Notes under the pieces: generated by a model
What the model was told of the DNA's origin: nothing
The model's input: only the letters and a program-made list of their open reading frames with translations
Databases searched by the model: none
Shown here: positions 42,799 through 51,144 of the stretch, in pieces
Layout of the letters: each line of letters begins with the position of its first letter
Position numbering within the stretch: the first letter of the stretch is position 1
Translations under genes and position numbers: made by a program
NCBI RefSeq assembly: GCF_006542375.1
Contig: NZ_CP038143.1
Coordinates: 1,612,001 to 1,676,000 of the forward strand
Source of the DNA: Oecophyllibacter saccharovorans
GTDB lineage: Bacteria; Pseudomonadota; Alphaproteobacteria; Acetobacterales; Acetobacteraceae
Reading direction: 5' to 3'
DNA: 64,000 bases

Positions 42799-43716
42799 AT
42801 GATGACGCCTTCACCACTTTCCCTTACCCGGCGCACTGCCCGTACTTTCCGCCTGCTGGCTTTCACCGCTTTCGCCGGCCTGCCTGTTCTCGGCCTCCAG
42901 GGGGCGCAGGCTGCGGGCTGGTTCGTGCCCAAAGCGCAGCAGGCCCCTGCGGCCGCCCCGCCGGCTGCGCATCATCACGCTGCCCGCCCAGTCATGCCGG
43001 TGGGCCGTCCTGCGCCGTCAGACGCACCGCAGCAGCCCTCAGCGCCCCCCGTGCTGCCGCTGCCGCCCGTGCCGGCCATCCCGCCCATTCCCAAGGAAGC
43101 GCCGCCGCCCACAGCCATCATCGGGCTGATCAGCGTGCAGGGCGTGATGCAGCTTTCCACTGCAGCGCAGGAGATCCAGCAGGTGCTGGGCGAGCGCCGT
43201 GATAAGTTGGCCCACGAGGTGCAGAAGGAAGAAGCCTCCTGGCGGGCTGAGCAGCAGAAGCTGCAGATGCAGGCCCGCAGCCTGACTGCCGACCAGATCC
43301 AGCTGCGCGAGCGCCACCTGCAGGAGCGCCGGGCGCGTGACCAGCGGGAATTCGGCAACAAGGCCCGCATCATCCAGGAAGCCTATCAGGTGGCCTTCCA
43401 CCAGCTGGAGCGCACGCTCGAGCAGCGCGACGGCGTGATCGCGCGCGTGGCGGCGGCCCACAGCATGAACCTGGTCTTCCATGCCGAGCAGGTGGTCCTG
43501 CATGTGGACGGCCAGGACATCACGGTGGAAGTGGCCAAGCGTCTCAATGAAGCCCTGCCGCATGTCTTCATCCCTGATGACGGCGTGGACTCCGAAGTGC
43601 TGGCCAAGTCCGGCAAGATGCCGACAACCGCTGACGAGGAACGCCTGATGCGCCAGGCTTCCCAGCCCCAGGAAGCCGCCCATCCTGCCCCTGCCGCTGC
43701 GCCTGCCAAAAAATAA
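42799..43716 (+). CDS. skp: OmpH/Skp-family periplasmic chaperone
   Basis: 305-residue exported protein. Signal peptide ends near LQGAQAAGW. A Pro/Ala/His-rich stretch (about 45-110) without parallel in E. coli Skp precedes the OmpH core: IGLISVQGVMQLSTAAQEI, then a long coiled-coil (about 140-215, rich in Glu, Gln, Arg and Lys, the tentacle region), and VVLHVDGQDITVEVAKRLNE, which closes the trimer body. A Lys/Ala-rich tail follows. It holds unfolded outer-membrane proteins for BamA, encoded just upstream. It is about 130 residues longer than typical Skp because of both extensions. Confidence in the family is good; orthology to E. coli Skp is by position and core. Confidence 0.9.
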   Translation: MMTPSPLSLTRRTARTFRLLAFTAFAGLPVLGLQGAQAAGWFVPKAQQAPAAAPPAAHHHAARPVMPVGRPAPSDAPQQPSAPPVLPLPPVPAIPPIPKEAPPPTAIIGLISVQGVMQLSTAAQEIQQVLGERRDKLAHEVQKEEASWRAEQQKLQMQARSLTADQIQLRERHLQERRARDQREFGNKARIIQEAYQVAFHQLERTLEQRDGVIARVAAAHSMNLVFHAEQVVLHVDGQDITVEVAKRLNEALPHVFIPDDGVDSEVLAKSGKMPTTADEERLMRQASQPQEAAHPAPAAAPAKK

Positions 43717-43810
43717 TCCCACTGGAAGCCCGCCCGTTCCACAGCCGGGCTTCCGGCAGTGAAGGGTCCCCCTCCAGCTGACGGGTGAAAGCGGCATGCG
43801 GTGAGAGGGG

Positions 43811-44905
43811 ATGAGGGAGAGGATGATGAGAAGTTCCACTGGCCCCGCACCGGGCGGGGAACGACCGGCAGATACGCGTTTTTTCAGCCGTCGCGGCCCT
43901 TTTCCGCTCACCCGGATCGCTGAAGTTGTCGGCGCGGCCCTGCCTGAGGGGCTGGCGCCGGAAAAACGCGCCTGTGAGCTGCGCGGGGTGGCGCCCCTGC
44001 AGACAGCGACCGCGCAGGAAGTGAGCTTTCTCGACAACCGGCGCTACCTGCCGCTCCTGGCCCGCACCCAGGCAGGTGCCGTCATCCTGGGGCCTGCCTT
44101 TGCAGACCAGGTGCCTCCCCATTGCACGCCCCTGGTATGTAGGTCTCCCTATCTCGCCTGGTCGCGCGTCGCCCGGCTTTTCCACCCGGGCCCGTCTTCG
44201 CGGCCAGGTATCCACCCCACAGCGGTGATCGGCGCGGATGTCGAGCTGGGGGAAGGGGTGGAGATCGGCCCCCTGGTCGTGATCGGGGAGGGGGCGCGCA
44301 TCGGGGCAGGCTCGATCATCGCTTCACATGCCGCGATCGGGCCGCATGTCGTCATGGGGCCGCATTGCCGCATCGGCAGCCATGTCAGTCTTTCCCATGC
44401 CCTGCTGGGCGCGCGCGTGGTGCTTTATCCCGGCGCGCGGGTGGGCCAGGACGGCTTCGGCTTCGCCCAGGGGCCTGAAGGGTTCGAGAGCGTGCCGCAG
44501 CTCGGACGCGTCCTGCTGGAGGATGACGTGGAAATCGGGGCGAATTCCACCATCGACCGTGGCTCCATGCGCGATACGGTGATCGGGGCGGGCACGCGCA
44601 TCGATAACCTGGTGCAGATCGGCCATAACACCCGCCTGGGCCGCTGCTGCGTGGTGGTGTCGCAGGCAGGCATCGCAGGCTCGACCGAGCTTGAGGATTT
44701 CGTGACGGTAGCTGCCCAGGCCGGGCTGATCGGCCATATCCATATCGGCGAGAAAGCGCGTATCGGCGCGCAATGCGGCGTGATGTCCGACATCGAGGCG
44801 GGCGCTGATGTCATCGGCAGCCCGGCCATGCCCTTCCGCGAGTTCTTCCGCAATGTCGCCACGCTGCGCAGGTTGTCGCGCAACAAGGGGGAGAAGGGGG
44901 AGTGA
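43811..44905 (+). CDS. lpxD: UDP-3-O-acylglucosamine N-acyltransferase
   Basis: 364-residue trimeric left-handed beta-helix enzyme adding the second acyl chain in lipid A synthesis. The N-terminal uridine-binding part has ELRGVAPLQTATAQEVSFLDN; hexapeptide repeats run from about 125 (HPTAVIGADVELGEGVEIGP...). GARVGQDGFGFAQ and QIGHNTRLGRCCVVVSQAGIAG hold the catalytic His. A C-terminal helix follows. In-frame ATGs at 43811, 43823 and 43826 make the N-terminus uncertain by a few residues. A stem of nine pairs lies between it and skp (43724-43754). Next is fabZ after about 145 bases. Confidence 0.95.
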   Translation: MRERMMRSSTGPAPGGERPADTRFFSRRGPFPLTRIAEVVGAALPEGLAPEKRACELRGVAPLQTATAQEVSFLDNRRYLPLLARTQAGAVILGPAFADQVPPHCTPLVCRSPYLAWSRVARLFHPGPSSRPGIHPTAVIGADVELGEGVEIGPLVVIGEGARIGAGSIIASHAAIGPHVVMGPHCRIGSHVSLSHALLGARVVLYPGARVGQDGFGFAQGPEGFESVPQLGRVLLEDDVEIGANSTIDRGSMRDTVIGAGTRIDNLVQIGHNTRLGRCCVVVSQAGIAGSTELEDFVTVAAQAGLIGHIHIGEKARIGAQCGVMSDIEAGADVIGSPAMPFREFFRNVATLRRLSRNKGEKGE

Positions 44906-45051
44906 AGGGCTTGCCGGTCGGCCGGGCCCGTTGGTGTCTGAGGGGGGTTTGGTAGTAAGACATCCTTGACAGAACCCCCACCAGCCGCGAAAGGGGAACT
45001 GTTCTTTGGACGCACCAGGTAGGGGCAGGCAGGGTAGGAAGGGTAAAGCAC

Positions 45052-45522
45052 GTGGATGCACCGGCTGATCAGACACACGAGGTTCCAGAAAACGTGGATG
45101 TCCTGCAGATCATGCAGGCCATCCCGCACCGCTATCCCTTTCTGCTGATCGACAGGGTTGAGAAGATCGAGGCCGGGGAATCCGCTGTCGGGATCAAGAA
45201 CGTCACCGTCAACGAGCCCTTCTTTCCCGGCCATTTCCCGGGCCGTCCGGTCATGCCGGGCGTCCTGATCATCGAGGCCATGGCCCAGACGGCCGCCACC
45301 CTGGTGGTGCTGACGCTGGGGCCGGCCTTCGAGGGCAAGCTCGTTTATTTCATGACGATCGAAGGCGCCAAGTTCCGCCGCCCCGTGGTGCCGGGCGACC
45401 AGCTGCGCATCCATGTGCAGAAGGAGCGGGCGCGGGCGAATGTCTGGCGCTTCAAGGGCGTGGCCAAGGTGGATGGCGTGGCAGTGGCAGAAGCGACTTT
45501 CAGCGCCATGATCATGGGCTGA
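45052..45522 (+). CDS. fabZ: 3-hydroxyacyl-[ACP] dehydratase FabZ
   Basis: 156-residue hot-dog-fold dehydratase of fatty-acid elongation. [17 protein letters not shown] has the catalytic His, [26 protein letters not shown] the catalytic Glu, and [14 protein letters not shown] the loop near the exit. Start is GTG at 45052, ten bases after GGAAGGG. The lpxD-fabZ-lpxA order keeps control of 3-hydroxyacyl-ACP partition between phospholipid and lipid A in one transcript. Its stop TGA touches the lpxA start (TGATTGATG). Confidence 0.97.
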   Translation: MDAPADQTHEVPENVDVLQIMQAIPHRYPFLLIDRVEKIEAGESAVGIKNVTVNEPFFPGHFPGRPVMPGVLIIEAMAQTAATLVVLTLGPAFEGKLVYFMTIEGAKFRRPVVPGDQLRIHVQKERARANVWRFKGVAKVDGVAVAEATFSAMIMG

Positions 45523-45525
45523 TTG

Positions 45526-46425
45526 ATGCGGGACGTGCCGGCACACACTTCAGTGGAGGCGGAGATCCACCCCGCTGCCATCGTTTCCCCGCAGGCGCGT
45601 CTGGGCAGAGGTGTGAAGATCGGCCCGTGGTGCCTGGTGGGGCCGGAGGTGGTGCTGCAAGACAATGTGCGCCTCCACGCTTCGGTGGTGGTGGAGGGCA
45701 GGACCCGTCTTGAGGAAGGCGTTGAGGTCTATCCCTTTTCCACGATCGGCCTGCCGCCCCAGGACCTCAAATATGCCGGCGAGCCGACGGAATGCGTCAT
45801 CGGCGCAGGCACCGTCCTGCGTGAAGGGGTGACCGTGCACCGCGGCACCGCCCAGGGCCACGGTCTGACCCGCGTGGGCAGGGACTGCCTGATCATGGCC
45901 AATGCCCATGTCGCCCATGACTGCACGGTGGGGGACGGGGTGATCATCGTCAATAATGTCGTGATGGGCGGTCATGTGACCATCGGTCCGATGGCGCGCA
46001 TCATGGGCGCTGCCGCCGTGCACCAGTTCGTGCGGATCGGCACGGGCGCTGTCGTGGGCGGTGTGTGCGGCGTGGAGCGGGATGTCATTCCCTATGGCAG
46101 CGTTCTGGGCAACCGGGCGCGCCTGGTCGGGCTGAACTGGGTCGGGCTCAAGCGCTCGGGCGCGGATGGGCGCGAGGTCCAGGACATGCGGCGCGCCTTC
46201 CGCCTGCTTTATCCCAGGGGGGCGGAAGACGGGCAGGTGCTGGGCGAGCGCCTGCGCCTGGTGCGCAAGCGCTACGGCCATCTGCACCGCGTGGCAGAAA
46301 TGCTGGCCTTCATGGAGGCCCCCAGCCGGCGCGGTCTGACCCCTTCGGCGGGGCGTGACCTGCCCGACCACGTCTTCCCGGTCGATGCCGCCAATGCGTT
46401 TGGCGAAGAGCCGCCGGCTTCCTGA
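45526..46425 (+). CDS. lpxA: Acyl-ACP--UDP-N-acetylglucosamine O-acyltransferase
   Basis: 299-residue left-handed beta-helix acyltransferase of the first lipid A step. Hexapeptide repeats begin IHPAAIVSPQARLGRGVKIG; VTVHRGTAQGHGLTRVGRD and MANAHVAHDCTVGDGVIIVN include the catalytic His; IPYGSVLGNRARLVGLNWVG and LKRSGADGREVQDMRRAFRLL close the core. About 35 residues longer than E. coli LpxA because of a C-terminal extension of low conservation. ATG at 45526 rather than the TTG three bases before it. fabZ stop is four bases upstream. Confidence 0.96.
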   Translation: MRDVPAHTSVEAEIHPAAIVSPQARLGRGVKIGPWCLVGPEVVLQDNVRLHASVVVEGRTRLEEGVEVYPFSTIGLPPQDLKYAGEPTECVIGAGTVLREGVTVHRGTAQGHGLTRVGRDCLIMANAHVAHDCTVGDGVIIVNNVVMGGHVTIGPMARIMGAAAVHQFVRIGTGAVVGGVCGVERDVIPYGSVLGNRARLVGLNWVGLKRSGADGREVQDMRRAFRLLYPRGAEDGQVLGERLRLVRKRYGHLHRVAEMLAFMEAPSRRGLTPSAGRDLPDHVFPVDAANAFGEEPPAS

Positions 46426-46458
46426 AGCGGCACGCTGGAGAAAGCTTGGATCTTGGAT

Positions 46459-47343
46459 ATGGACAGGACGACAGGCCCTGCAGAGGGGAGAAATCCTGGC
46501 AGAATCGGCATTCTTGCAGGCGGCGGCCCCTTGCCGGCCCGGCTGGCGGCAACCCTGCAGGCAGCGGGGCGGGAAGTCTTTATCATCGGCTTTGAAGGCT
46601 TTGCCGCCCCTGAGCTGCTGCAGCCCTATCCCCATGCCCTGTTTCGGCTGGGTGCTGCCGGCAGCATTCTTGAAGCCCTGCGCGCCCATGGCTGCACGGA
46701 GCTGGTGCTGCTGGGCCCCGTGCGCCGGCCTGCCTGGCGTGAGCTCAGGCCTGATGCCATGGGCGCGCGCCTGCTGGCGCGGCTGGGCAAGGCCATGCTG
46801 GGCGGCGACAACAAACTGCTGGCCGCCATCGTGGGCCTGCTGGAGGAGGAAGGGTTCCGGGTGCGGGGTGCGCATGAGTTTCTGGGCCGTGAAGTGGCCC
46901 CTGCCGGCGCGCTGGGCCAGCACAGTCCAGACGCGCAGGCCTGGCAGGACATCGGCCGTGCCGTCGAGGTGCTGGAGGTGACGTCACGGCTGGACATGGG
47001 GCAGGCCTGCGTGGTGCAGGGCGGGCAGGTTGTGGCGCTGGAAGCCCTTGAGGGCACGGATGCCATGCTGGCGCGCGCGCAGGGTCTCCTCCAGCCGGGC
47101 CCTGGGGGAATCCTGCTGAAACTGCCCAAAAAAGGCCAGGAGCTGCGCGCCGACATGCCTGCCATCGGCCCCGTAACCCTTCAGCAGGCAGCCCGGGCAG
47201 GGTTGCGGGGGATTGCTTATGCGGCAGGCCATACCCTTATAATTGATCCCCCCGCCTGCCGCATGATTGCCGATCAGCTGGGCCTGTTCGCCTGCGGGCT
47301 GGAAAGCGATGGGGCGCTGGCCGGATTTGACTTTTCACCCTGA
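46459..47343 (+). CDS. lpxI: UDP-2,3-diacylglucosamine pyrophosphatase LpxI
   Basis: 294-residue enzyme of the LpxI (DUF1009) family that produces lipid X from UDP-2,3-diacylglucosamine; it replaces LpxH in alphaproteobacteria. IGILAGGGPLPARLAATLQ is the N-terminal signature, GEVGRILEVL-like HNCTELVLLGPVRRP region follows as GCTELVLLGPVRRP, and DNKLLAAIVGLLEEEGFRV, LDMGQACVVQGGQVVALEALEGTDAML and LPKKGQELRADMPAIGP complete the domain including the catalytic Asp region. ATG at 46459 is used; TTG 46453 is in frame. Upstream CTTGGAT is repeated twice. Ends the lpx cluster. Confidence 0.93.
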   Translation: MDRTTGPAEGRNPGRIGILAGGGPLPARLAATLQAAGREVFIIGFEGFAAPELLQPYPHALFRLGAAGSILEALRAHGCTELVLLGPVRRPAWRELRPDAMGARLLARLGKAMLGGDNKLLAAIVGLLEEEGFRVRGAHEFLGREVAPAGALGQHSPDAQAWQDIGRAVEVLEVTSRLDMGQACVVQGGQVVALEALEGTDAMLARAQGLLQPGPGGILLKLPKKGQELRADMPAIGPVTLQQAARAGLRGIAYAAGHTLIIDPPACRMIADQLGLFACGLESDGALAGFDFSP

Positions 47344-47388
47344 GCCTTCCGATCTGCCGCGATATCCTGTTTCACATGGGAGAAGAAA

Positions 47389-47805
47389 ATGAGCACATAT
47401 CTGCATACGATGATCCGGGTGTTCGACCTTGACCGCAGCCTGGCCTTCTACCGCCTGCTCGGCATGCACGAGATCCGGCGCTGCGAAGTGCGGGAAGGGC
47501 GCTACACGCTGGTCTATATCGGTTACGCCGACAACGCCCAGGGTCAGGCCGAGATCGAGCTGACCTATAACTGGGACCAGAAGACCCCTTATGATATCGG
47601 CAATGGTTTCGGCCATTTCGCACTGGGGGTGCCCAATGTCTCCGCTGTGGTGGAGAAGGTGCGTGAAGGGGGCGGCAAGGTGACGCGCGAGGCAGGGCCG
47701 GTCAAGTTCGGCAAGACCATCATCGCCTTCCTGGCTGATCCCGACGGCTACAAGGTCGAGCTGATCGAAAGGCCTGACGGAACGGAAAAGGAATTCAAGT
47801 TCTGA
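47389..47805 (+). CDS. gloA: Lactoylglutathione lyase (glyoxalase I)
   Basis: 138-residue glyoxalase I, converting the methylglyoxal-glutathione adduct to S-lactoylglutathione. HTMIRVFDLDRSLAFYRLLG has the first metal ligand His, IELTYNWDQ the Glu, GFGHFALGVPNV the second His, and DPDGYKVELIER the second Glu; the fold is two beta-alpha-beta modules. Normal length. GGAGAAGAAA precedes the ATG. It is separated from lpxI by 45 bases, so readthrough is possible. Metal (Ni or Zn) cannot be told from sequence. Confidence 0.96.
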   Translation: MSTYLHTMIRVFDLDRSLAFYRLLGMHEIRRCEVREGRYTLVYIGYADNAQGQAEIELTYNWDQKTPYDIGNGFGHFALGVPNVSAVVEKVREGGGKVTREAGPVKFGKTIIAFLADPDGYKVELIERPDGTEKEFKF

Positions 47806-47826
47806 GATCCGCCTTCCGGGAAGACT

Positions 47827-48018
47827 TCAGGAAGGCCGCTGTTCTTTCGTGGCGGCCAGGCGTTCGAGGGTGCGTTCCAGCGCGCTGAGAATCGTGCCTG
47901 CCGCCTGGCGGACTTCCGGATCAGTATGGTTCTGCAGCAGGTCGGCACAGAAAAGTGCCGGGGTGAGCGTGTTGCGCAGGTCATGGCGGAGGGGGGCGAA
48001 AGGATCATTGCCGGGCAT
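47827..48018 (-). CDS. Orphan phosphoacceptor-like mini-protein (histidine-kinase DHp-type)
   Basis: 63-residue protein. LRHDLRNTLTPALFCADLL resembles the H-box of histidine-kinase dimerisation domains, with a His followed by acidic-Leu-Arg-Asn. A second predicted helix, DPEVRQAAGTILSALERTLERL, follows, giving the antiparallel hairpin shape of a DHp domain. No ATPase domain is encoded next to it. GGAGG lies seven bases ahead of the ATG at 48018, strong support for translation. It sits convergent to gloA and divergent from rpmH. It might be a small phosphotransfer or kinase-inhibiting protein, or a relic of a kinase. Function not known. Confidence 0.65.
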   Translation of the reverse strand: MPGNDPFAPLRHDLRNTLTPALFCADLLQNHTDPEVRQAAGTILSALERTLERLAATKEQRPS

Positions 48019-48063
48019 GCCTGCCTCCGGAGTTGCGGTTGACGGGACGGGGTGCGTCCTCAG

Positions 48064-48092
48064 TTGACAGGAAAGCGCGGCCTGCTTAAAAG
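48064..48092 (+). promoter_or_regulatory. Sigma-70-type promoter of rpmH
   Basis: TTGACA (48064-48069), 17-base spacer, TAAAAG (48087-48092). It lies about 125 bases before rpmH. The same -10 hexamer is found in the tRNA-Leu promoter of this window. Confidence 0.6.
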
Positions 48093-48218
48093 CACGACCA
48101 CAAAGGTTTTCGGAACCAGGCCCCTGCCGCAGGATGTGGGGACAGCCGGCTGAAATTGCCAGGAAGTTTATACGCGCTTTCGCCCGGCGTGTCTGTTTTT
48201 GTTTGAAGGATTGAAATC

Positions 48219-48353
48219 ATGAAGCGCACGTATCAACCCTCCCGCCTGGTTCGCAAGCGCCGTCATGGCTTCCGTTCGCGTTCGGCCACTGTGGGTGGGC
48301 GCCGCGTGCTGGCCAACCGTCGCGCCAAAGGCCGCAAGCGCCTGTCAGCCTGA
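48219..48353 (+). CDS. rpmH: 50S ribosomal protein L34
   Basis: 44-residue, strongly basic ribosomal protein. It reads [20 protein letters not shown], and the rest ([20 protein letters not shown]...) is the standard L34 core. GAAGGA lies eight bases before the ATG. Begins the conserved rpmH-rnpA-yidD-yidC order. dnaA and an origin, often upstream of rpmH, are not present here. Confidence 0.98.
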   Translation: MKRTYQPSRLVRKRRHGFRSRSATVGGRRVLANRRAKGRKRLSA

Positions 48354-48370
48354 AGTTCCGCGTGACCATG

Positions 48371-48401
48371 GAGCTCTCCTTTCCGCCTGAAAGGGGAGCT
48401 C
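48371..48401 (+). other. Stable stem-loop between rpmH and rnpA
   Basis: GAGCTCTCCTTT (48371-48382) pairs with AAAGGGGAGCTC (48390-48401), twelve pairs with one G-U, loop of seven. No T-run follows. A hairpin here could attenuate or process the transcript so that L34 is made in large excess over the RNase P protein; that purpose is inference. Confidence 0.6.
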
Positions 48402-48466
48402 TGTCGTATCAGGCATGATTTCCGGCGCGTTTTGAAGGCGCATTCCGAGATGGAGGGGCAGGCAGA

Positions 48467-48868
48467 ATGGTTTTTCCACCCCGTCTCAAAAAACGCGCCC
48501 AGTTCCTCAAAGTTGCGCGCCAGGGCAAAAAGAACGTCTTTCCGGGTCTCGTGGCTCAGGCGCAGCCCGCCGCTGAGGCGGACGCCTTCAGGGTCGGCTT
48601 TACCGTCACCAAGAAAGTCGGCAATTCCGTCGTGCGCAACCGCACGCGCCGCCGCCTGCGCGAAGCCATGCGGCTGGTGGCGTGCGAACGGAAAGAGACC
48701 TCCCCCTTAAAACCATCATTGCCGCCAGGCCAGCTGGTGCTCATCGGCCGTGCCTCGACCCGCCATCGCGCTTTTGAAGCGCTGAAGCAGGATGTGCGTC
48801 AGGCTGTCGCAGGGCTTGAGAAAGCTGCCCCTTCTCCCAAGGGGGGAGCGGGCAATACGGGTGGCTGA
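48467..48868 (+). CDS. rnpA: Ribonuclease P protein component
   Basis: 133-residue basic protein subunit of RNase P, which matures tRNA 5' ends. [29 protein letters not shown] contains the RNR signature; [20 protein letters not shown] closes the fold. The N-terminus ([19 protein letters not shown]) is typical. The C-terminus has about 15 extra Gly/Pro/Lys residues. ATG at 48467 with GGAGGGGCAGGC ahead. yidD follows with GTG two bases after the stop, so coupling is likely. Confidence 0.95.
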   Translation: MVFPPRLKKRAQFLKVARQGKKNVFPGLVAQAQPAAEADAFRVGFTVTKKVGNSVVRNRTRRRLREAMRLVACERKETSPLKPSLPPGQLVLIGRASTRHRAFEALKQDVRQAVAGLEKAAPSPKGGAGNTGG

Positions 48869-48870
48869 GC

Positions 48871-49098
48871 GTGAGGCTCCGGCAGCTTCCCGCCCACTGC
48901 CTGTCAGCGCTGCTGCGGCTCTACCAGCTTGCGCTCAGCCCTTACCTTGGCCGCAACTGCCGGTTTCACCCCAGCTGCAGCGCCTATGCGCGCGAGGTGG
49001 TGGGGCGTCATGGCGTTCTGCGCGGAGGCTGGCTTACCCTCAGGCGCCTGTCGCGCTGCCATCCCTTTCATGAAGGCGGGGTGGACCTTCCGCCCTGA
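48871..49098 (+). CDS. yidD: Membrane protein insertion efficiency factor YidD
   Basis: 75-residue member of the YidD family, which supports YidC-dependent insertion at the inner face of the membrane. [31 protein letters not shown] is the family core with the conserved cysteines, and [18 protein letters not shown] the C-terminal block. Start is GTG at 48871. Length fits the family. Placed between rnpA and yidC, as usual. Confidence 0.94.
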   Translation: MRLRQLPAHCLSALLRLYQLALSPYLGRNCRFHPSCSAYAREVVGRHGVLRGGWLTLRRLSRCHPFHEGGVDLPP

Positions 49099-49255
49099 GT
49101 CTGGCGCCCTGAAGGGGCGCGCCTGCAGGTTCTGCTTGTTTTGCGGCGCGTTTTCGTTCAGTGATGGGGGACTTCTGTCCGCCTCCCTGCCGGGGGCCCT
49201 GAGCGGGTTTGCGGATGTCTTCCTCCAATCTTTCTGAAAGAGCGGCCTCCACGCG

Positions 49256-51103
49256 ATGGATAGCAGCAAACGCATTATTCTGGCGATTGTCCTGTCAGGA
49301 CTGGTCCTTCTCGGCTTCAACTATCTTGCCCCCAGGCCGCATCACGCCCCTGCGCCGCTTTCAGCCAGTCATTCCCCCGCTGCCGGCGCCCAGCCCAGCG
49401 CCGGGTCGCAGACGGCAAGCGGGGAGGCGCTGGGTTCCGCCCAGGTTTCCGCCAGTGAGGCCGCGAAGGCGGCAAAGGTGGAGGAAGAGGACCAGGCTGA
49501 CCACCGGCTGGCCATTTTGGGCCATGACGTGCGCGGTTCCTTCAACCTGCGGGGCGCGCGTCTCGATGACCTGCTGCTGACCCGCTACCGCGAAACGGTG
49601 GCTAAGGACAGCCCGCTCGTTCACCTGCTTAACCCGATCGGCACGCCCCATCCGACCTATGTGGTGCTGGGCTGGCAGAATGGATCTGACTCAAGCACGA
49701 AGCTGCCTGACGTCCACAGCCTCTGGATCAGTGATTCACCGGAGCTGACGCCCCAGCATCCCGCCACCCTGCGCTGGGAGAACGGGGCGGGGGTGACCTT
49801 CCTCATCCACCTGGCGCTGGATGACCATTACATGTTCACGGTGCGCCAGGAGGTGGAGAATCATTCCGGCCAGGCGGTTTCCGTGCGCCCGACCCAGCTG
49901 ATCCGGCGCGATTACCTTCCCTCCGACACGGGGTCCATGACGGCTTATGAAGGGCCGATCGCCGTCATGAACGGGCATCTGGAGGATATGGGCTACAAGA
50001 AGGTCCGCACCCGTGCCGAGGACAATCCCGACCACCTGGCCTGGAGCGCCACCTCCAAGGGCGGCTGGGTCGGGCTGACCGACAAATACTGGCTGACTGC
50101 CATCGGCGCGCGTCCTGATGACGTAGTGACCGGCGCCTACGGCTATGAGAGCCCTGCCTATCTCATCAGCCTGCGCGACCATGAGGCTCAGCGGGTCGAA
50201 CCCGGGGCGAGCCTGGGGCAGGAAAGCTACCTGTTCGCCGGCGCCAAGGTGCCTTCACTGCTGGCCCATTACCAGAAGGCGCTGGAGCTGCCGTCTTTTG
50301 ATAAGGCCATCGACTACGGTTACCTCAGCTTCCTGACCCGGCCCATCCTCGCCCTGCTGGACTGGCTGTATCACTGGATCGGCAATTTCGGCATCGCCCT
50401 GCTCATTCTGACGTTGATCATCAAGCTCATCCTCTCGCCCCTGGCCTACAAGGCGGCGGTGTCGGCAGCGCGCATGCGCCTGCTTGCCCCCAAGATCAAG
50501 GAGCTGCGCGAGAAGGGGGGCGAGGACCCCATGGCGCTCAACCGGAAGATCATGGCGCTTTACCGCGAGGAGAAGGTCAATCCCGCCGGGGGCTGCCTGC
50601 CGATCCTGATCCAGGCGCCGATCTTCTTCTGCCTCTACAAGATGCTCAACATCAGCATTGACGAGCGGCATGCGCCCTTCTTCGGCTGGATCAACGACCT
50701 CTCCGTTCCCGATCCCACCAATCTGTTCAACCTGTTCGGCCTGCTGCCTTTCGACCCGACGCATCTTTCCTCTTTCCTGCATGTCAGCGCCTGGGCGCTG
50801 GCCCTTGGAGCCACGTTCTGGCTGCTGCAGCGCCAGACCATGGTCAGCATGGACCCGGCCCAGGCGCGGATGATGCAGTTCATGCCGCTGGTCTATGTCT
50901 TCATCATGTCGGGCTTTCCGGCAGGGCTGATGATCTACTACACCTGGAACAACATCCTGACCTGGCTGCAGCAGACCCTCATCGAGCGCCACACCAAACT
51001 GCCCGTTCCGGTCAGCGGGGGCGCCCCTGTGAAGGGGGACGGCAGCGCCGGGAAAAAGGCGGCCAGGAAAAAGAAGGACCCGTCTTCCCAGGGCGGAGAC
51101 TGA
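49256..51103 (+). CDS. yidC: Membrane protein insertase YidC
   Basis: 615-residue inner-membrane insertase. N-terminal anchor (IILAIVLSGLVLLGFNYL), an Ala/Ser-rich linker, then the large periplasmic beta-supersandwich (about 80-355). The conserved five-helix core follows: LSFLTRPILALLDWLYHWIGNFG, KAAVSAARMRLLAPKIKELREKGG with the cytoplasmic coiled hairpin, NPAGGCLPILIQAPIFFCLYKML and MPLVYVFIMSGFPAGLMIYYTWNN. The basic C-terminal tail (GKKAARKKKD) may contact the ribosome. ATG at 49256 follows GAAAGAGCGG. The next gene, engB, begins 41 bases later. Confidence 0.96.
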   Translation: MDSSKRIILAIVLSGLVLLGFNYLAPRPHHAPAPLSASHSPAAGAQPSAGSQTASGEALGSAQVSASEAAKAAKVEEEDQADHRLAILGHDVRGSFNLRGARLDDLLLTRYRETVAKDSPLVHLLNPIGTPHPTYVVLGWQNGSDSSTKLPDVHSLWISDSPELTPQHPATLRWENGAGVTFLIHLALDDHYMFTVRQEVENHSGQAVSVRPTQLIRRDYLPSDTGSMTAYEGPIAVMNGHLEDMGYKKVRTRAEDNPDHLAWSATSKGGWVGLTDKYWLTAIGARPDDVVTGAYGYESPAYLISLRDHEAQRVEPGASLGQESYLFAGAKVPSLLAHYQKALELPSFDKAIDYGYLSFLTRPILALLDWLYHWIGNFGIALLILTLIIKLILSPLAYKAAVSAARMRLLAPKIKELREKGGEDPMALNRKIMALYREEKVNPAGGCLPILIQAPIFFCLYKMLNISIDERHAPFFGWINDLSVPDPTNLFNLFGLLPFDPTHLSSFLHVSAWALALGATFWLLQRQTMVSMDPAQARMMQFMPLVYVFIMSGFPAGLMIYYTWNNILTWLQQTLIERHTKLPVPVSGGAPVKGDGSAGKKAARKKKDPSSQGGD

Positions 51104-51107
51104 CCTG

Positions 51108-51139
51108 CCGGCCTGCCCGAGCTCGCCTTTGCGGGCCGC
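51108..51139 (+). repeat. 32-bp fragment matching the engB G1 region
   Basis: 30 of 32 bases equal those at 51338-51369, inside engB, 230 bases further on. The inner copy codes GLPEIAFAGR, directly before the P-loop; the outer copy would code GLPELAFAGR but lies out of frame with engB and soon meets TGA. It lies in the yidC-engB gap. Either a short displaced duplication or the remnant of a former engB start. Confidence 0.75.
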
Positions 51140-51144
51140 CGCCG

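Noticed and set aside
44966-44994. TTGACA upstream of fabZ as promoter
   Set aside because: No acceptable -10 hexamer at 16-18 bases (GAAAGG at 17).
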